A stretch of DNA of 64,000 nt from Sulfuritalea sp. (GTDB taxonomy: Bacteria; Pseudomonadota; Gammaproteobacteria; Burkholderiales; Rhodocyclaceae): positions 434,001 to 498,000 of the forward strand of contig JADJVS010000014.1 in NCBI GenBank assembly GCA_016710465.1, in the 5' to 3' direction. The translations under genes were made by a program, and so were the position numbers. Shown one piece after another: positions 43,752-52,040 of this stretch (position 1 is its first letter; every line of letters starts with the position of its first letter). The notes below the pieces were generated by a model, which worked only from the letters and a program-made list of their open reading frames with translations, had not been told where the DNA came from and did not search any database.

Positions 43752-44588
43752 GTGGCCCACCCGCTGCTGGCCCTGTGTTGCTGGCTGGCCCTGCTGGTGT
43801 TGCCGGTACGGGCGGCGGAGCCCGTGCCCTTGCCGGCGCTGCAGACCCGCGTCACCGACCTCACGGCCACGCTCGATGCGACGCAGCGCGGCCGCCTTGA
43901 GGCGCGGCTTGCCGCCATCGACCGCGCCGGGCGGGCGCGAGTCGCCGTGCTGCTGCTGCCGAGCACCGAGCCCGAGACCATCGAGCAATTCGGCATCCGC
44001 CTCGCCGAGGCCTGGAAGATCGGCCGCAAGGGGGCCGACGACGGCCTGATCATCATCGTCGCCAAGAATGATCACCGCATGCGCATCGAAGTCGGCTACG
44101 GCCTCGAAGGGCGCATCCCCGACGCGATTGCCAGCCGCATCGTGAACGAGCGCATGGCGCCGGCATTTCGCCAGGGTGATTTCTTCGGCGGCCTCGACGC
44201 CGCGATAGTCGCGGTCGACCAGGCGCTGGGTGGCACGGCCGAGGCCGCCCCGCCCGCTGCCGATCCAGTCGCGGCGACGGCCGGCGCGATGCGCGGGGAC
44301 TGGATCGAGTGGCTGTTCATGCTGGCCATGGGTGCCGGCGTGCTGCGCGCGATCTTCGGCCTGCTCGGTTCGCTGGCCGCCGCGGCTTTGGGCGGCTGGC
44401 TGGGCTTCATGGTCTTCGGTTCGACGGGCATTGCGCTCGTTGCCGGCGTCGTGGTGTTCCTGCTCTCCTTCGTCAGCCTGGCGGGCGGCGGGCGCGGCGG
44501 CGGTTTCGGCGGTGGCATGTCGGGCGGCGGCGGGTTCTCCGGCGGTGGCGGCGGCTTCGGTGGCGGCGGCGCTTCGGGGAGGTGGTGA
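43752..44588 (+). CDS. TPM-domain membrane protein (YgcG family)
   Basis: The 278-residue protein has a signal peptide (residues 1-22) and a TPM domain (about 28-150) with VAVLLLPSTEPETIEQFGIR and DDGLIIIVAKNDHRMRIEVG. Two membrane segments (about 185-240) and a Gly-rich C-terminus with GGGGFGGGGASGRW follow. The start is GTG 43752, 7 bp after lemA. TPM proteins of this class often accompany LemA; a phosphatase-like or membrane-maintenance role is proposed for relatives. Confidence 0.92.
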   Translation: MAHPLLALCCWLALLVLPVRAAEPVPLPALQTRVTDLTATLDATQRGRLEARLAAIDRAGRARVAVLLLPSTEPETIEQFGIRLAEAWKIGRKGADDGLIIIVAKNDHRMRIEVGYGLEGRIPDAIASRIVNERMAPAFRQGDFFGGLDAAIVAVDQALGGTAEAAPPAADPVAATAGAMRGDWIEWLFMLAMGAGVLRAIFGLLGSLAAAALGGWLGFMVFGSTGIALVAGVVVFLLSFVSLAGGGRGGGFGGGMSGGGGFSGGGGGFGGGGASGRW

Positions 44589-44589
44589 G

Positions 44590-45087
44590 ATGAACGTTCC
44601 GCGCATGCTGAAGCACCTGCTGCTGCCCGACTGGTGGCGCCGCCGCGTGTTCTCCGCCGCCGACCTCACGGCCGTCGAACAGGCCATCGCTGCCAGCGAA
44701 CGCGGGCATCGGGGCGAGCTGCGTTTCGTCGTCGAGCCCGGCCTCTCGCCGGTGGCCCTGTGGCGCGACACATCGACGCGCCAGCGCGCCACCGAAGTGT
44801 TCGCCGTCGAGCGGGTGTGGGATACCGAGGAGAACAGCGGCATCCTGATCTATGTCGAACTGGCCGACCGCCGCGTCGAAATCCTTGCCGATCGCGGCAT
44901 CGCCGCGCGCGTGCCGCAGGCCGAATGGGACGCGATCTGCCGCGGCATGGAGCAGGCCTTTCGCGCCGGGCAGTGGCGGCAGGGGGTACTCGCCGCCGTG
45001 GCACGCGCCGGCGCGTTGCTGGCCGAGCACTTTCCGGCCGGCGAGCGCAATCCCAACGAACTGCCGGACCGGCCGCTGATGCTTTGA
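44590..45087 (+). CDS. Second TPM-domain protein
   Basis: The 165-residue protein has no signal peptide and starts MNVPRMLKHLLLPDWWRRR. Then come AVEQAIAASERGHRGELRFV and GILIYVELADRRVEILADRG, the TPM fold. It begins 1 bp after the previous stop, so lemA and the two TPM genes form one operon. A cytosolic or peripheral partner to the longer TPM protein is likely. Confidence 0.9.
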   Translation: MNVPRMLKHLLLPDWWRRRVFSAADLTAVEQAIAASERGHRGELRFVVEPGLSPVALWRDTSTRQRATEVFAVERVWDTEENSGILIYVELADRRVEILADRGIAARVPQAEWDAICRGMEQAFRAGQWRQGVLAAVARAGALLAEHFPAGERNPNELPDRPLML

Positions 45088-45122
45088 CGGAGGCCGCCGC
45101 GTCGCTCGACTAGACTGCGCGC

Positions 45123-46490
45123 ATGACCATCCACCGCTCCCTGCCGCGCGAACTGCTGCACCTGGCCTGGCCGGTGCTGGTGGCCCAGGCGGCGGTGATG
45201 GCCACCAGCGTGATCGACACCCTGATGGCGGGCCGGCTCTCGGCACTTGATCTTGCCGCCGTCGGCATCGGCGCCAGCATTTACGCCACGGTTTTCGTCA
45301 CCGCCATGGGCGTGCTTCTGGCGCTGACGCCGGTGGTATCGCACCATTTCGGCGCCGGCCGCTACACCGAGATCGGCGCCGACGTGCGCCAGTGCGCCTG
45401 GCTGGCGGTGCTGCTCTCCATCGCCACCTTCACGCTGCTGAAGAATCCCGATCCGCTGCTTGCCATCTCGCGCCTGACGCCGGATGTCGAAGTCCGGGTT
45501 CGCGCCTACCTCGACGGCGTCGCCTGGGCCGCGCCCGGCGTGCTTTTCTTCCGCGTCTTCTTCGGCTTCACCACCGGCATCGGCCGGCCGCGCCCGGTGA
45601 TGGCCTTCAACCTGCTCGGCCTGACGCTGAAAGTGCCGCTCAATGCCATTTTCATGTACGGCCACTTCGGCCTGCCGGCGCTGGGCGGCGCCGGCTGCGG
45701 CTGGTCCACGGCGGTCACGGCCTGGATCATGACCCTGGCCGCCTGGTGGTGGTGCCGGCGCGACGCCGACTACGCACCCTATGGCGTCTTTGCCCGCTTC
45801 GATCCGCCGCGCCTGGAGGCCCTGCGCGAGTTGCTCAAGCTGGGCCTGCCGATGGGCATCACCTTCCTGGTCGATGTCACGGCCTTCACCTTCATGGCCC
45901 TGTTCATCGCCCGCCTCGGCGCCGCCACGTCCGCCGCGCACCAGATCGCCGCCAATGTCGCGGTCTTCGTCTTCATGGTGCCGCTGGCGCTGGGCAATGC
46001 CACCGGCGTGCTGGTCGGCCAGGCGCTGGGCGCGGGCGAAAGTCGGCGCGCACGACACGCCGGCCTGCTCGGGCTCGGCGTTGCCTGCGGCATCGCCGCC
46101 CTCACCGGCGGCGTGATCTGGTTTGGCGCCGACGCACTGGCGCGCGGCTATACCACCGACAGCGCGGTGGCCGCCGCCGCTGCCAGCCTGCTCGCCATCG
46201 TCGCGCTGTATCACGCGGTCGACGCGGTGCAGGCGGTGATGGCTCAGGTGCTGCGCGGCTACAAGCGCGCCACGGCGCCGATGGTGATCTATGCCGTTTC
46301 GCTGTGGGGCGTGGGCCTTGGCGGCGGTTATCTGCTCGGGCTTACCGACACCCTCGGCCCGGCGCGCGGCGCGGCGGGGTTCTGGATCGCGGCGGTGGCC
46401 AGCCTCAGCCTGGCGGGGGCGGGTGTGACCGGCTACTTCCTGCGGGTGTCGCGTCAGACCATGCTGACCCCGGAGGCGATCAAGGCATAG
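45123..46490 (+). CDS. MATE family efflux transporter
   Basis: The 455-residue protein has about 12 membrane segments in two bundles. It begins LPRELLHLAWPVLVAQAAVM and has VIDTLMAGRLSALDLAAVGI and GVLVGQALGAGESRRARHAG, matching NorM/DinF-type MATE exporters. It would use sodium or proton gradients to expel cationic drugs. The repeat core AAAGTCGGCGC occurs at 46039 in the loop encoding GESRRARHAG. Its 3' end overlaps the convergent gene by 37 bp. Confidence 0.94.
   Translation: MTIHRSLPRELLHLAWPVLVAQAAVMATSVIDTLMAGRLSALDLAAVGIGASIYATVFVTAMGVLLALTPVVSHHFGAGRYTEIGADVRQCAWLAVLLSIATFTLLKNPDPLLAISRLTPDVEVRVRAYLDGVAWAAPGVLFFRVFFGFTTGIGRPRPVMAFNLLGLTLKVPLNAIFMYGHFGLPALGGAGCGWSTAVTAWIMTLAAWWWCRRDADYAPYGVFARFDPPRLEALRELLKLGLPMGITFLVDVTAFTFMALFIARLGAATSAAHQIAANVAVFVFMVPLALGNATGVLVGQALGAGESRRARHAGLLGLGVACGIAALTGGVIWFGADALARGYTTDSAVAAAAASLLAIVALYHAVDAVQAVMAQVLRGYKRATAPMVIYAVSLWGVGLGGGYLLGLTDTLGPARGAAGFWIAAVASLSLAGAGVTGYFLRVSRQTMLTPEAIKA
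46038..46062 (+). repeat. Possible degenerate REP-like repeat in the MATE gene
   Basis: GAAAGTCGGCGCGCACGACA keeps the AAAGTCGGCGC core and the ACGACA tail but lacks CTGGCG. This could be chance, since the encoded GESRRARHAG fits a conserved MATE loop. Confidence 0.25.
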
Positions 46491-46906
46491 CGCGCGCCCT
46501 TGCCCAGGGCCATCCAGATCATGCAGGACAGCCAGGGCAAGCGCAGCCAGCCGGCGGCGGCGCAAAGCGCGTCGCCGATCACGGGCGCCCAGGCCAGCAG
46601 CAAGGCGGGGGCGCCGTGGCGGCGCAGGGTGTCGAGCTGGCGTATCGCCGTATCGCCAGCGCCGTCCGCCTGGATACCGCTTCGCATAACTCCTTGCGGT
46701 AGCAACAGGCCCAGCGCATAGGTGCTCATGCCGCCCAGGGTGTTGCCCAGCGTCGCCAGCGCGAGAGCGGGGATCACCTGCTCCGGATGGGCCAGGATCA
46801 CCGCCGCGAGCACAGCCTCGGAGCCGCCCGGCAGCAGCGTCGCGGCAAGGAAGCTGGCGAGGAAAAGGCCGGCCAGGCCGGCCTCCGCGGTGAATAGGAA
46901 ATCCAT
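46454..46906 (-). CDS. YqaA family (DedA-like) membrane protein
   Basis: The 150-residue protein starts MDFLFTAEAGLAGLFLASFL and has LLPGGSEAVLAAVILAHPEQ and ALATLGNTLGGMSTYALGLL, then LAWAPVIGDALCAAAGWLRL, the YqaA/SNARE-associated pattern with 3-4 membrane helices. Function is not established; related DedA proteins move lipids. The loop QADGAGDTAIRQL is encoded by a dispersed repeat. It converges on the MATE gene. Confidence 0.88.
   Translation of the reverse strand: MDFLFTAEAGLAGLFLASFLAATLLPGGSEAVLAAVILAHPEQVIPALALATLGNTLGGMSTYALGLLLPQGVMRSGIQADGAGDTAIRQLDTLRRHGAPALLLAWAPVIGDALCAAAGWLRLPWLSCMIWMALGKGARYALIASGVSMV
46641..46670 (-). repeat. Dispersed REP-like repeat, copy in the YqaA-like gene
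   Basis: On the minus strand GGCGCTGGCGATACGGCGAT is preserved; the first bases read GGAC in place of AGTC. It is translated as DGAGDTAI in a soluble loop. Confidence 0.6.
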
Positions 46907-46952
46907 GGCCCATGTTACCCTTCGCGGCTATCGAACCATTCACACCGCCGTC

Positions 46953-48467
46953 ATGGACTACCTCGAAAAAATCCTCAACGCCCGCGTCTATGACGTGGCC
47001 ATCGAAACGCCGCTGGAAGTCGCGCCGATACTTTCGGCGCGTTCCGGCAACCGGATACTCTTCAAGCGCGAGGACATGCAGCCGGTGTTCAGCTTCAAGC
47101 TGCGCGGCGCCTACAACAAGATCGCCCACCTGCCGCCGGCGCAGCGCAAGCGCGGCGTGATCTGCGCCTCGGCCGGCAACCACGCCCAGGGCGTGGCGCT
47201 GTCGGCGCAGAGGCTGGGTTGCCGCGCGGTGATCGTGATGCCGACGACGACGCCGGCAATCAAGATCGACGCCGTGAAAAAGCACGGCGGCGCCATGGTG
47301 GAAGTGGTGCTGGCCGGCGATTCCTACGACGCCGCCTATGCCCATGCGCTGGAACTGGAGAAGAAGGAAAAGCTGTGCTTCGTCCATCCCTTCGACGATC
47401 CGGACGTGATCGCCGGGCAGGGCACCATCGGCATGGAGATCCTGCGCCAGCACCCCGACCCGATCGACGCGGTGTTCTGCTGTGTCGGCGGCGGTGGCCT
47501 GATCGCCGGCGTGGCGGCTTACATCAAGCGCCTGCGCCCGGGCACCAAGGTCATCGGCGTCGAGGCGATGGATGCCGATGCCATGGACCGGTCGCTCAAG
47601 GCCGGTCGGCGAGTGCGCCTCGAATCCGTTGGCCTGTTTGCCGACGGCGCGGCGGTGAAGTACGTCGGTCAGGAGACCTTCCGCCTCTGCCAGGAATACG
47701 TCGACGAGATGGTGCTGGTCGATACCGACGCCATCTGCGCCGCGATCAAGGACGTGTTCGAGGACACGCGTTCCATCCTTGAGCCCGCCGGCGCGCTGGC
47801 CGTGGCCGGGGCCAAGGAATGGGCCAAGCGCAACAAGCTCCAGGGCAAGACCCTGGTGGCCGTGGCCTCGGGTGCCAACATGAACTTTGACCGCCTGCGC
47901 TTCGTCGCCGAGCGCGCCGAGGTCGGCGAGCAGCGCGAGGCGGTGCTGGCCGTGACCCTGCCGGAGAAACCCGGCGCCTACAAGAAGTTCGTCGCCCTGA
48001 TCGGCAACCGCAACATCACCGAGTTCAACTACCGCTACCACGATGCCGGCGAGGCCCATGTCTTCGTCGGCATGCAGGTGGCCAACCGCGTTGAATCGAC
48101 GCGCCTGGTCGAGCAGTTGAAGAAGCACGGCTATGCCACGCTCGACCTGACCGACGACGAGATGGCCAAGAACCATGTGCGCCACCTGGTCGGCGGCCAT
48201 GCGCCGCAGGTGAAGAACGAGCTGCTCTACCGTTTCGAGTTCCCCGAGCGCCCGGGCGCGCTGATGAACTTCCTCAACCGCATGAGCGCGGGCTGGAACA
48301 TCAGCCTGTTCCATTACCGCAACCATGGCGCCGACTATGGTCGCGTGCTGGTGGGCATGGAAGTGCCGCCGAAGGAGATGAAGGATTTCCGCGCCTTCCT
48401 CAAGAACCTTGGCTACCGGTATTGGGATGAAACGAAGAACCCGGCCTATCGATTGTTCCTTGGTTGA
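46953..48467 (+). CDS. ilvA: Threonine deaminase IlvA (biosynthetic)
   Basis: The 504-residue PLP enzyme converts threonine to 2-oxobutanoate, the first step to isoleucine. The PLP lysine lies in FSFKLRGAYNKIAHL; the substrate loop is CASAGNHAQGVALSAQ, and the phosphate-binding Gly loop is CVGGGGLIAGVAAY. Two C-terminal ACT-like domains (about 325-500), with EKPGAYKKFVALIG and ERPGALMNFLNRM, mark the isoleucine-feedback-regulated long form. ATG 46953 gives the family start MDYLEKILNARVYDVA. Confidence 0.97.
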   Translation: MDYLEKILNARVYDVAIETPLEVAPILSARSGNRILFKREDMQPVFSFKLRGAYNKIAHLPPAQRKRGVICASAGNHAQGVALSAQRLGCRAVIVMPTTTPAIKIDAVKKHGGAMVEVVLAGDSYDAAYAHALELEKKEKLCFVHPFDDPDVIAGQGTIGMEILRQHPDPIDAVFCCVGGGGLIAGVAAYIKRLRPGTKVIGVEAMDADAMDRSLKAGRRVRLESVGLFADGAAVKYVGQETFRLCQEYVDEMVLVDTDAICAAIKDVFEDTRSILEPAGALAVAGAKEWAKRNKLQGKTLVAVASGANMNFDRLRFVAERAEVGEQREAVLAVTLPEKPGAYKKFVALIGNRNITEFNYRYHDAGEAHVFVGMQVANRVESTRLVEQLKKHGYATLDLTDDEMAKNHVRHLVGGHAPQVKNELLYRFEFPERPGALMNFLNRMSAGWNISLFHYRNHGADYGRVLVGMEVPPKEMKDFRAFLKNLGYRYWDETKNPAYRLFLG

Positions 48468-48532
48468 GGCCGGATGGTTCACGGTCTGGTCGCAGTACGG
48501 AAACGACCAGGAGGATGCGGAAAGGAGAGAGC

Positions 48533-49192
48533 ATGTTGCGTACATCGCTATTGCTGTGCTGTGCCGCCATCGTCGCTTGGGCGCCTGCGGTGCGCGCCGA
48601 CGAAGTCCTGGTGACGGCCCTTGCCGGAGAGGTCGGCAGCTTATCGGCAGGTGGTCCGCTCGCGCCTTTTGTTCGCCTCAAACCCGGCCAAGACCTGCGC
48701 CTTGCAGAAGGGGCCCGCCTCAAGATGGTGTACCTCGGTAGCGGTCGTGAGGAGCTCTGGCTTGGACCGGGCAAGCTGGCGATCGGTGAATCCATGGCAG
48801 TTGGCCAAGGTATGCCGCCGGCACGGATTCGAGTTCTGGCCGGGCCGGTCGTGCGCCAACTGGCGATGACTCCGCTTGCCGATGCGGCGGTCGGCCCGCG
48901 CCCCCGGCGACAGCGATCAATTCCCGCAGCGGATGCGATCCAGCGGATCGAGGCGACCTACCGCCAGTTGCGTGCCGACGCCGCCGTCGATGATCTTGAT
49001 CCCGAGCTGTATCTGCTCTCCGGATTGATGGAAAACCGGCAACTGGAACGGGTCGAGGAAACGCTCACTGATATAATCCAGAAGCGGCCCGGCGATCCCC
49101 AGGTCAAGCTGCTTGCCGCGCTCTACCGGAAGTCCCTGCGCAATGCCAGGGAGGCCGGTAAATCGAATTCGACAACAAGGAGTTTTCAATGA
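48533..49192 (+). CDS. Exported FecR-like protein, first gene of the caspase cluster
   Basis: The 219-residue protein has a signal peptide (cleavage near VRA-DE). A FecR-like beta region follows: VTALAGEVGSLSAGGPLAP, then LKPGQDLRLAEGARLKMVYL and GPGKLAIGESMAVG. The C-terminal helical part has LYLLSGLMENRQLERVEETL and GDPQVKLLAALYRKSL, like a degenerate TPR. No membrane segment other than the signal is seen, so it is probably periplasmic. AAAGGAGAG precedes ATG 48533. The stop overlaps the next ATG (ATGA). Role unknown; a ligand-binding or scaffold domain is a guess. Confidence 0.8.
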   Translation: MLRTSLLLCCAAIVAWAPAVRADEVLVTALAGEVGSLSAGGPLAPFVRLKPGQDLRLAEGARLKMVYLGSGREELWLGPGKLAIGESMAVGQGMPPARIRVLAGPVVRQLAMTPLADAAVGPRPRRQRSIPAADAIQRIEATYRQLRADAAVDDLDPELYLLSGLMENRQLERVEETLTDIIQKRPGDPQVKLLAALYRKSLRNAREAGKSNSTTRSFQ

Positions 49193-50256
49193 AGTTGCAG
49201 CGTATTTCGCTGATTGCGGCGCTGTGCCTGGCGTCCGGCAGCAGTTTTGCGTCCTCGACCACCTGTTCCAGTGTTTATGATTCCCTGAAGCAGGGGTACA
49301 TCACGCTATCGGCGGCGCAGAAGGATTACCCCGAGTGCTTTGCCGGGTCGAGCCCGGCGACGTCGCAGCAGATTTCGGCGACCTCCTTCCAGCAGGTCAC
49401 GGCGATCTCCGCCGGGCTGGGCGGGCGCCTGCTCGGCGCCGCCGGCGGTCCGCTGTTGCAGGCCGCCGCGGGCGGCACCGGCATGGCCGCCGGCGGTCCG
49501 GCGGACAAATGGAATGCCTGGGGCAACGTTTCGCAGAACAGCAACCGCTATGACGCGACCGACTCGGCGGCCGTGCGCATCAAGAGCGGCGCCGATATCC
49601 TGAACGTGGTGTTTGGCGCCGATTACCGGCTCGACGCAAAAACCGTGGTGGGCGCGTCGGCGGCCTTTGATCGTGGTACCGGTACCGTCGGCGTGGCGGT
49701 CCCGGTGGGAACCACGACCAGCGGCTACGCGCTCGCGCCGTATATCGGCTACCAGGTTTCGGATCGCCTCGCCTTCGATGCGTCCGTCGGCCTGGGCGAA
49801 GGCAAGAGCTCGATTGGCGCGGGCAATACCGATGTCACGCGCACTTTCCTCGCCGGCAATGCCACGTATTCATACTGGCGTGGCAACTGGCAGATGAGCG
49901 GCAAGGCGGGCTTGCTCTGGGCCCAGGAGAAGTCATCGGATATCCGCAACAACGGCGCGGTCGTCGCCAATACGGCCACCACGGCTCGTCTTGGCCAACT
50001 GCGTGCCGGTGTCGAGGCGGGGTACTGGTACGGAAATGGCATACAGCCGTATGTCGGCCTGCTCTACAGCACGGATATGCTGCGCTCGGCGCAGGGCAAC
50101 GCGCCCTGGGACCGCGATGCCTTCCTGCTGACCCTGGGCGTCAATTTCTTCTCCCTGAAGGACAAGATCACCGGTGGCATCGTCTATTCCAACGAGACCG
50201 GGCGTCAACATACGCGCAACTCGACCCTGATGGGCAATCTCAACATCCGTTTCTGA
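49189..50256 (+). CDS. Outer-membrane autotransporter-type beta-barrel protein
   Basis: The 355-residue protein has a signal peptide (cleavage near SFA-SS). A short N-terminal domain with two cysteine pairs (TTCSSVYDSL, DYPECFAG) and a Gly/Ala-rich stretch follow. A C-terminal barrel (about 100-355) has alternating strands such as GYALAPYIGYQVSDRLAFDA and ends in NLNIRF, the terminal-Phe signal for BAM insertion. It matches the autotransporter beta-domain pattern but lacks a long passenger. It overlaps genes on both sides, so it is translated with the hydrolase and caspase. Confidence 0.8.
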   Translation: MKLQRISLIAALCLASGSSFASSTTCSSVYDSLKQGYITLSAAQKDYPECFAGSSPATSQQISATSFQQVTAISAGLGGRLLGAAGGPLLQAAAGGTGMAAGGPADKWNAWGNVSQNSNRYDATDSAAVRIKSGADILNVVFGADYRLDAKTVVGASAAFDRGTGTVGVAVPVGTTTSGYALAPYIGYQVSDRLAFDASVGLGEGKSSIGAGNTDVTRTFLAGNATYSYWRGNWQMSGKAGLLWAQEKSSDIRNNGAVVANTATTARLGQLRAGVEAGYWYGNGIQPYVGLLYSTDMLRSAQGNAPWDRDAFLLTLGVNFFSLKDKITGGIVYSNETGRQHTRNSTLMGNLNIRF

Positions 50257-51068
50257 TGGCGCTTGCGCTCGTCCCCAAGGCCGCGCTGGTGAGTGCGGCC
50301 TTGTCGTTTCTGGCGGGCTGTGCCAGTGTCGAGGAAGGCCGCCGGCGCGTATCGGCGGAAACTGAACGCGGTGGTTTCGTGCGCGTTGCGACGGATTCCG
50401 GACCGCGTCCGGTGCTCGCCTTGTTGCGGTCCCGCGCGGCGACGGAGACCCTGACGGTGTACCTCGAAGGTGACGGCGCTGCATGGCCCAGCCACTGGCA
50501 ACCGCCGCGGGATCCCACGCCGGTCCGTGCCCTGGTACTTGACATGGCGGCGCTGGATAATTCTTCACAGGTGGCCTATCTGGCGCGTCCTTGCCAATAC
50601 CTGGAGGCCGTGGCGCTTGCCGCCTGCCCGGTCGAGCTCTGGACCCATCGACGCTTTTCCGAGCCGGCGATTGCCGTGTTGGACGCGGCCTTGTCGGCAC
50701 TCAAGCGAGCCAGCGGCGCCAGCCGCCTGCGCCTGGTCGGCTATTCGGGCGGTGGCGTGATGGCGCTTGCCCTCGCGGCGCGGCGGGCGGATGTGCGGCA
50801 GGTAGTGACGATCGCCGCGCCCTTGCGGGTCGGCGCCTGGGTTGCGCATCACGGCCTGACTTCGTTGGAAGGCTTCGACCCCGATGCGCTGGCGGGTGCT
50901 TCGGTGCCAGCGATACATTTCCTCGGCGAACGCGACGAGGTTGTGCCGGTCAACATCGTTGCGCCCCATGCGCGGCGTACTGGCGCGAAGCTGGTCGTCG
51001 TGCCCGGATTCGATCATCATTGCTGCTGGTCGCGCGACTGGCCGCGACTGCTGGAGGAAACCCGATGA
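50256..51068 (+). CDS. Alpha/beta-hydrolase lipoprotein
   Basis: The 270-residue protein has a lipoprotein signal with lipobox FLAGC (Cys 22) and an alpha/beta-hydrolase fold. The nucleophile elbow is GYSGGG (about residue 165), the acid region is HFLGERDEVVP, and a histidine lies in PGFDHHCCW near the C-terminus. It is expected to be a membrane-anchored esterase, lipase or peptidase. The ATG overlaps the preceding stop (TGATG), and its stop overlaps the caspase ATG (ATGA). Confidence 0.82.
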   Translation: MALALVPKAALVSAALSFLAGCASVEEGRRRVSAETERGGFVRVATDSGPRPVLALLRSRAATETLTVYLEGDGAAWPSHWQPPRDPTPVRALVLDMAALDNSSQVAYLARPCQYLEAVALAACPVELWTHRRFSEPAIAVLDAALSALKRASGASRLRLVGYSGGGVMALALAARRADVRQVVTIAAPLRVGAWVAHHGLTSLEGFDPDALAGASVPAIHFLGERDEVVPVNIVAPHARRTGAKLVVVPGFDHHCCWSRDWPRLLEETR

Positions 51069-52036
51069 AATCCCTGCTGTCCCTGCTTGCCCTGCTTTGC
51101 AGCCTGCCTGCGCTGGCGCAGATGCGCCCGCCTTCCTTCATGGGCGGCATACCGGGCCTGGCGCAGTCGCGTGCGCTGGACATGCAGCGCCACCAGGCGC
51201 GTACCCTTTTGTACCGCGAGGCGCTGGAGGAGTTGAAGCGCAACCCAGCGGCGGCCGATGTACCGGAATGCGGCGCGGAGCCATCAAAGGCCCTGTGTCT
51301 GGCGAAGCCGGCGGAGGCGCCAACCGAGACCGGCGGCGGACGACGTCTGGCACTGTTGGTGGCCAACATGGCCTATCCGCCGCCGATTCCCGCCCTCGAT
51401 ACTCCCGGTGCAGACGTGGCAAAGATTGGCGAGGTGCTCCGGCGCCGCTTCGGTTTTGAGGTCCGGCTGCTGCACGATGCAGGCAAGGCGGCGACCGTCG
51501 AGGCGCTCAACCGCATGGCACGTGAAGCCAAGGCCGAGGATAGCGTGCTGCTGTTCTATGCCGGGCACGGCTACCTGCTGGACGATACGAAGATGGGCTA
51601 CTGGATCCCGATCGATGCTTCGGTGAAAACGGCTGCCGGATGGATATCCAACAACGACATCTCCAAGCTGCTCAAGGCAATTCCCGCCCGGCAGTTGATG
51701 CTGGTATCCGATAGCTGCTTTTCCGGTTCGCTCACCCGCGAACAGAAAGTCGGCGCCCACGGCACGGCGGACGAGATCCTCAAGCGGCGCTCGGTCGTGG
51801 TGTTTTCGTCGGGCGGCGAGGAGCCGGTGTCCGATGAAGGTCATGAGGGCCATTCCATCTTCGCCTGGAACCTGATCAAGACCCTTGAAGGACTCGGCGG
51901 CGTCGCGCCTGGTGTCGAGGTATGGCGTACCGTGCACGGCCGGGTGACCAGGGAGTTTCCGCAGCAGCCGCAGTACGGCGCCGTTCTGTCTGCCGGGCAT
52001 AGCGAGGGTGGTGACTGGCTGTTCCGCCAGCCCTGA
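51065..52036 (+). CDS. Exported caspase-fold (peptidase C14) protease
   Basis: The 323-residue protein has a signal peptide (cleavage near ALA-QM) and a proline-containing N-terminal segment. A caspase p20 domain (about 92-310) follows: RLALLVANMAYPPPIPALDT, catalytic His168 in LLFYAGHGYLLDD and catalytic Cys218 in LMLVSDSCFSGSL. Relatives, such as metacaspases and EcoMC-like proteins, cleave after basic or acidic residues. Export to the periplasm is notable. It ends the four-gene unit; a PatB-like gene follows 4 bp later and may be cotranscribed. Confidence 0.88.
   Translation: MKSLLSLLALLCSLPALAQMRPPSFMGGIPGLAQSRALDMQRHQARTLLYREALEELKRNPAAADVPECGAEPSKALCLAKPAEAPTETGGGRRLALLVANMAYPPPIPALDTPGADVAKIGEVLRRRFGFEVRLLHDAGKAATVEALNRMAREAKAEDSVLLFYAGHGYLLDDTKMGYWIPIDASVKTAAGWISNNDISKLLKAIPARQLMLVSDSCFSGSLTREQKVGAHGTADEILKRRSVVVFSSGGEEPVSDEGHEGHSIFAWNLIKTLEGLGGVAPGVEVWRTVHGRVTREFPQQPQYGAVLSAGHSEGGDWLFRQP
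51742..51770 (+). repeat. Possible REP-like repeat in the caspase gene
   Basis: AGAAAGTCGGCGCCCACGGC then ACGGCGG keeps the start and end of the repeat. It is read as KVGAHGTA just after the catalytic cysteine loop. Confidence 0.35.
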
Positions 52037-52040
52037 GAAA

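Noticed and set aside
44850..48545. 1231-codon open frame on the minus strand
   Set aside because: It runs antisense through ilvA, the MATE gene and the TPM genes in one frame; its composition is typical of an antisense shadow and it has no domain signature.
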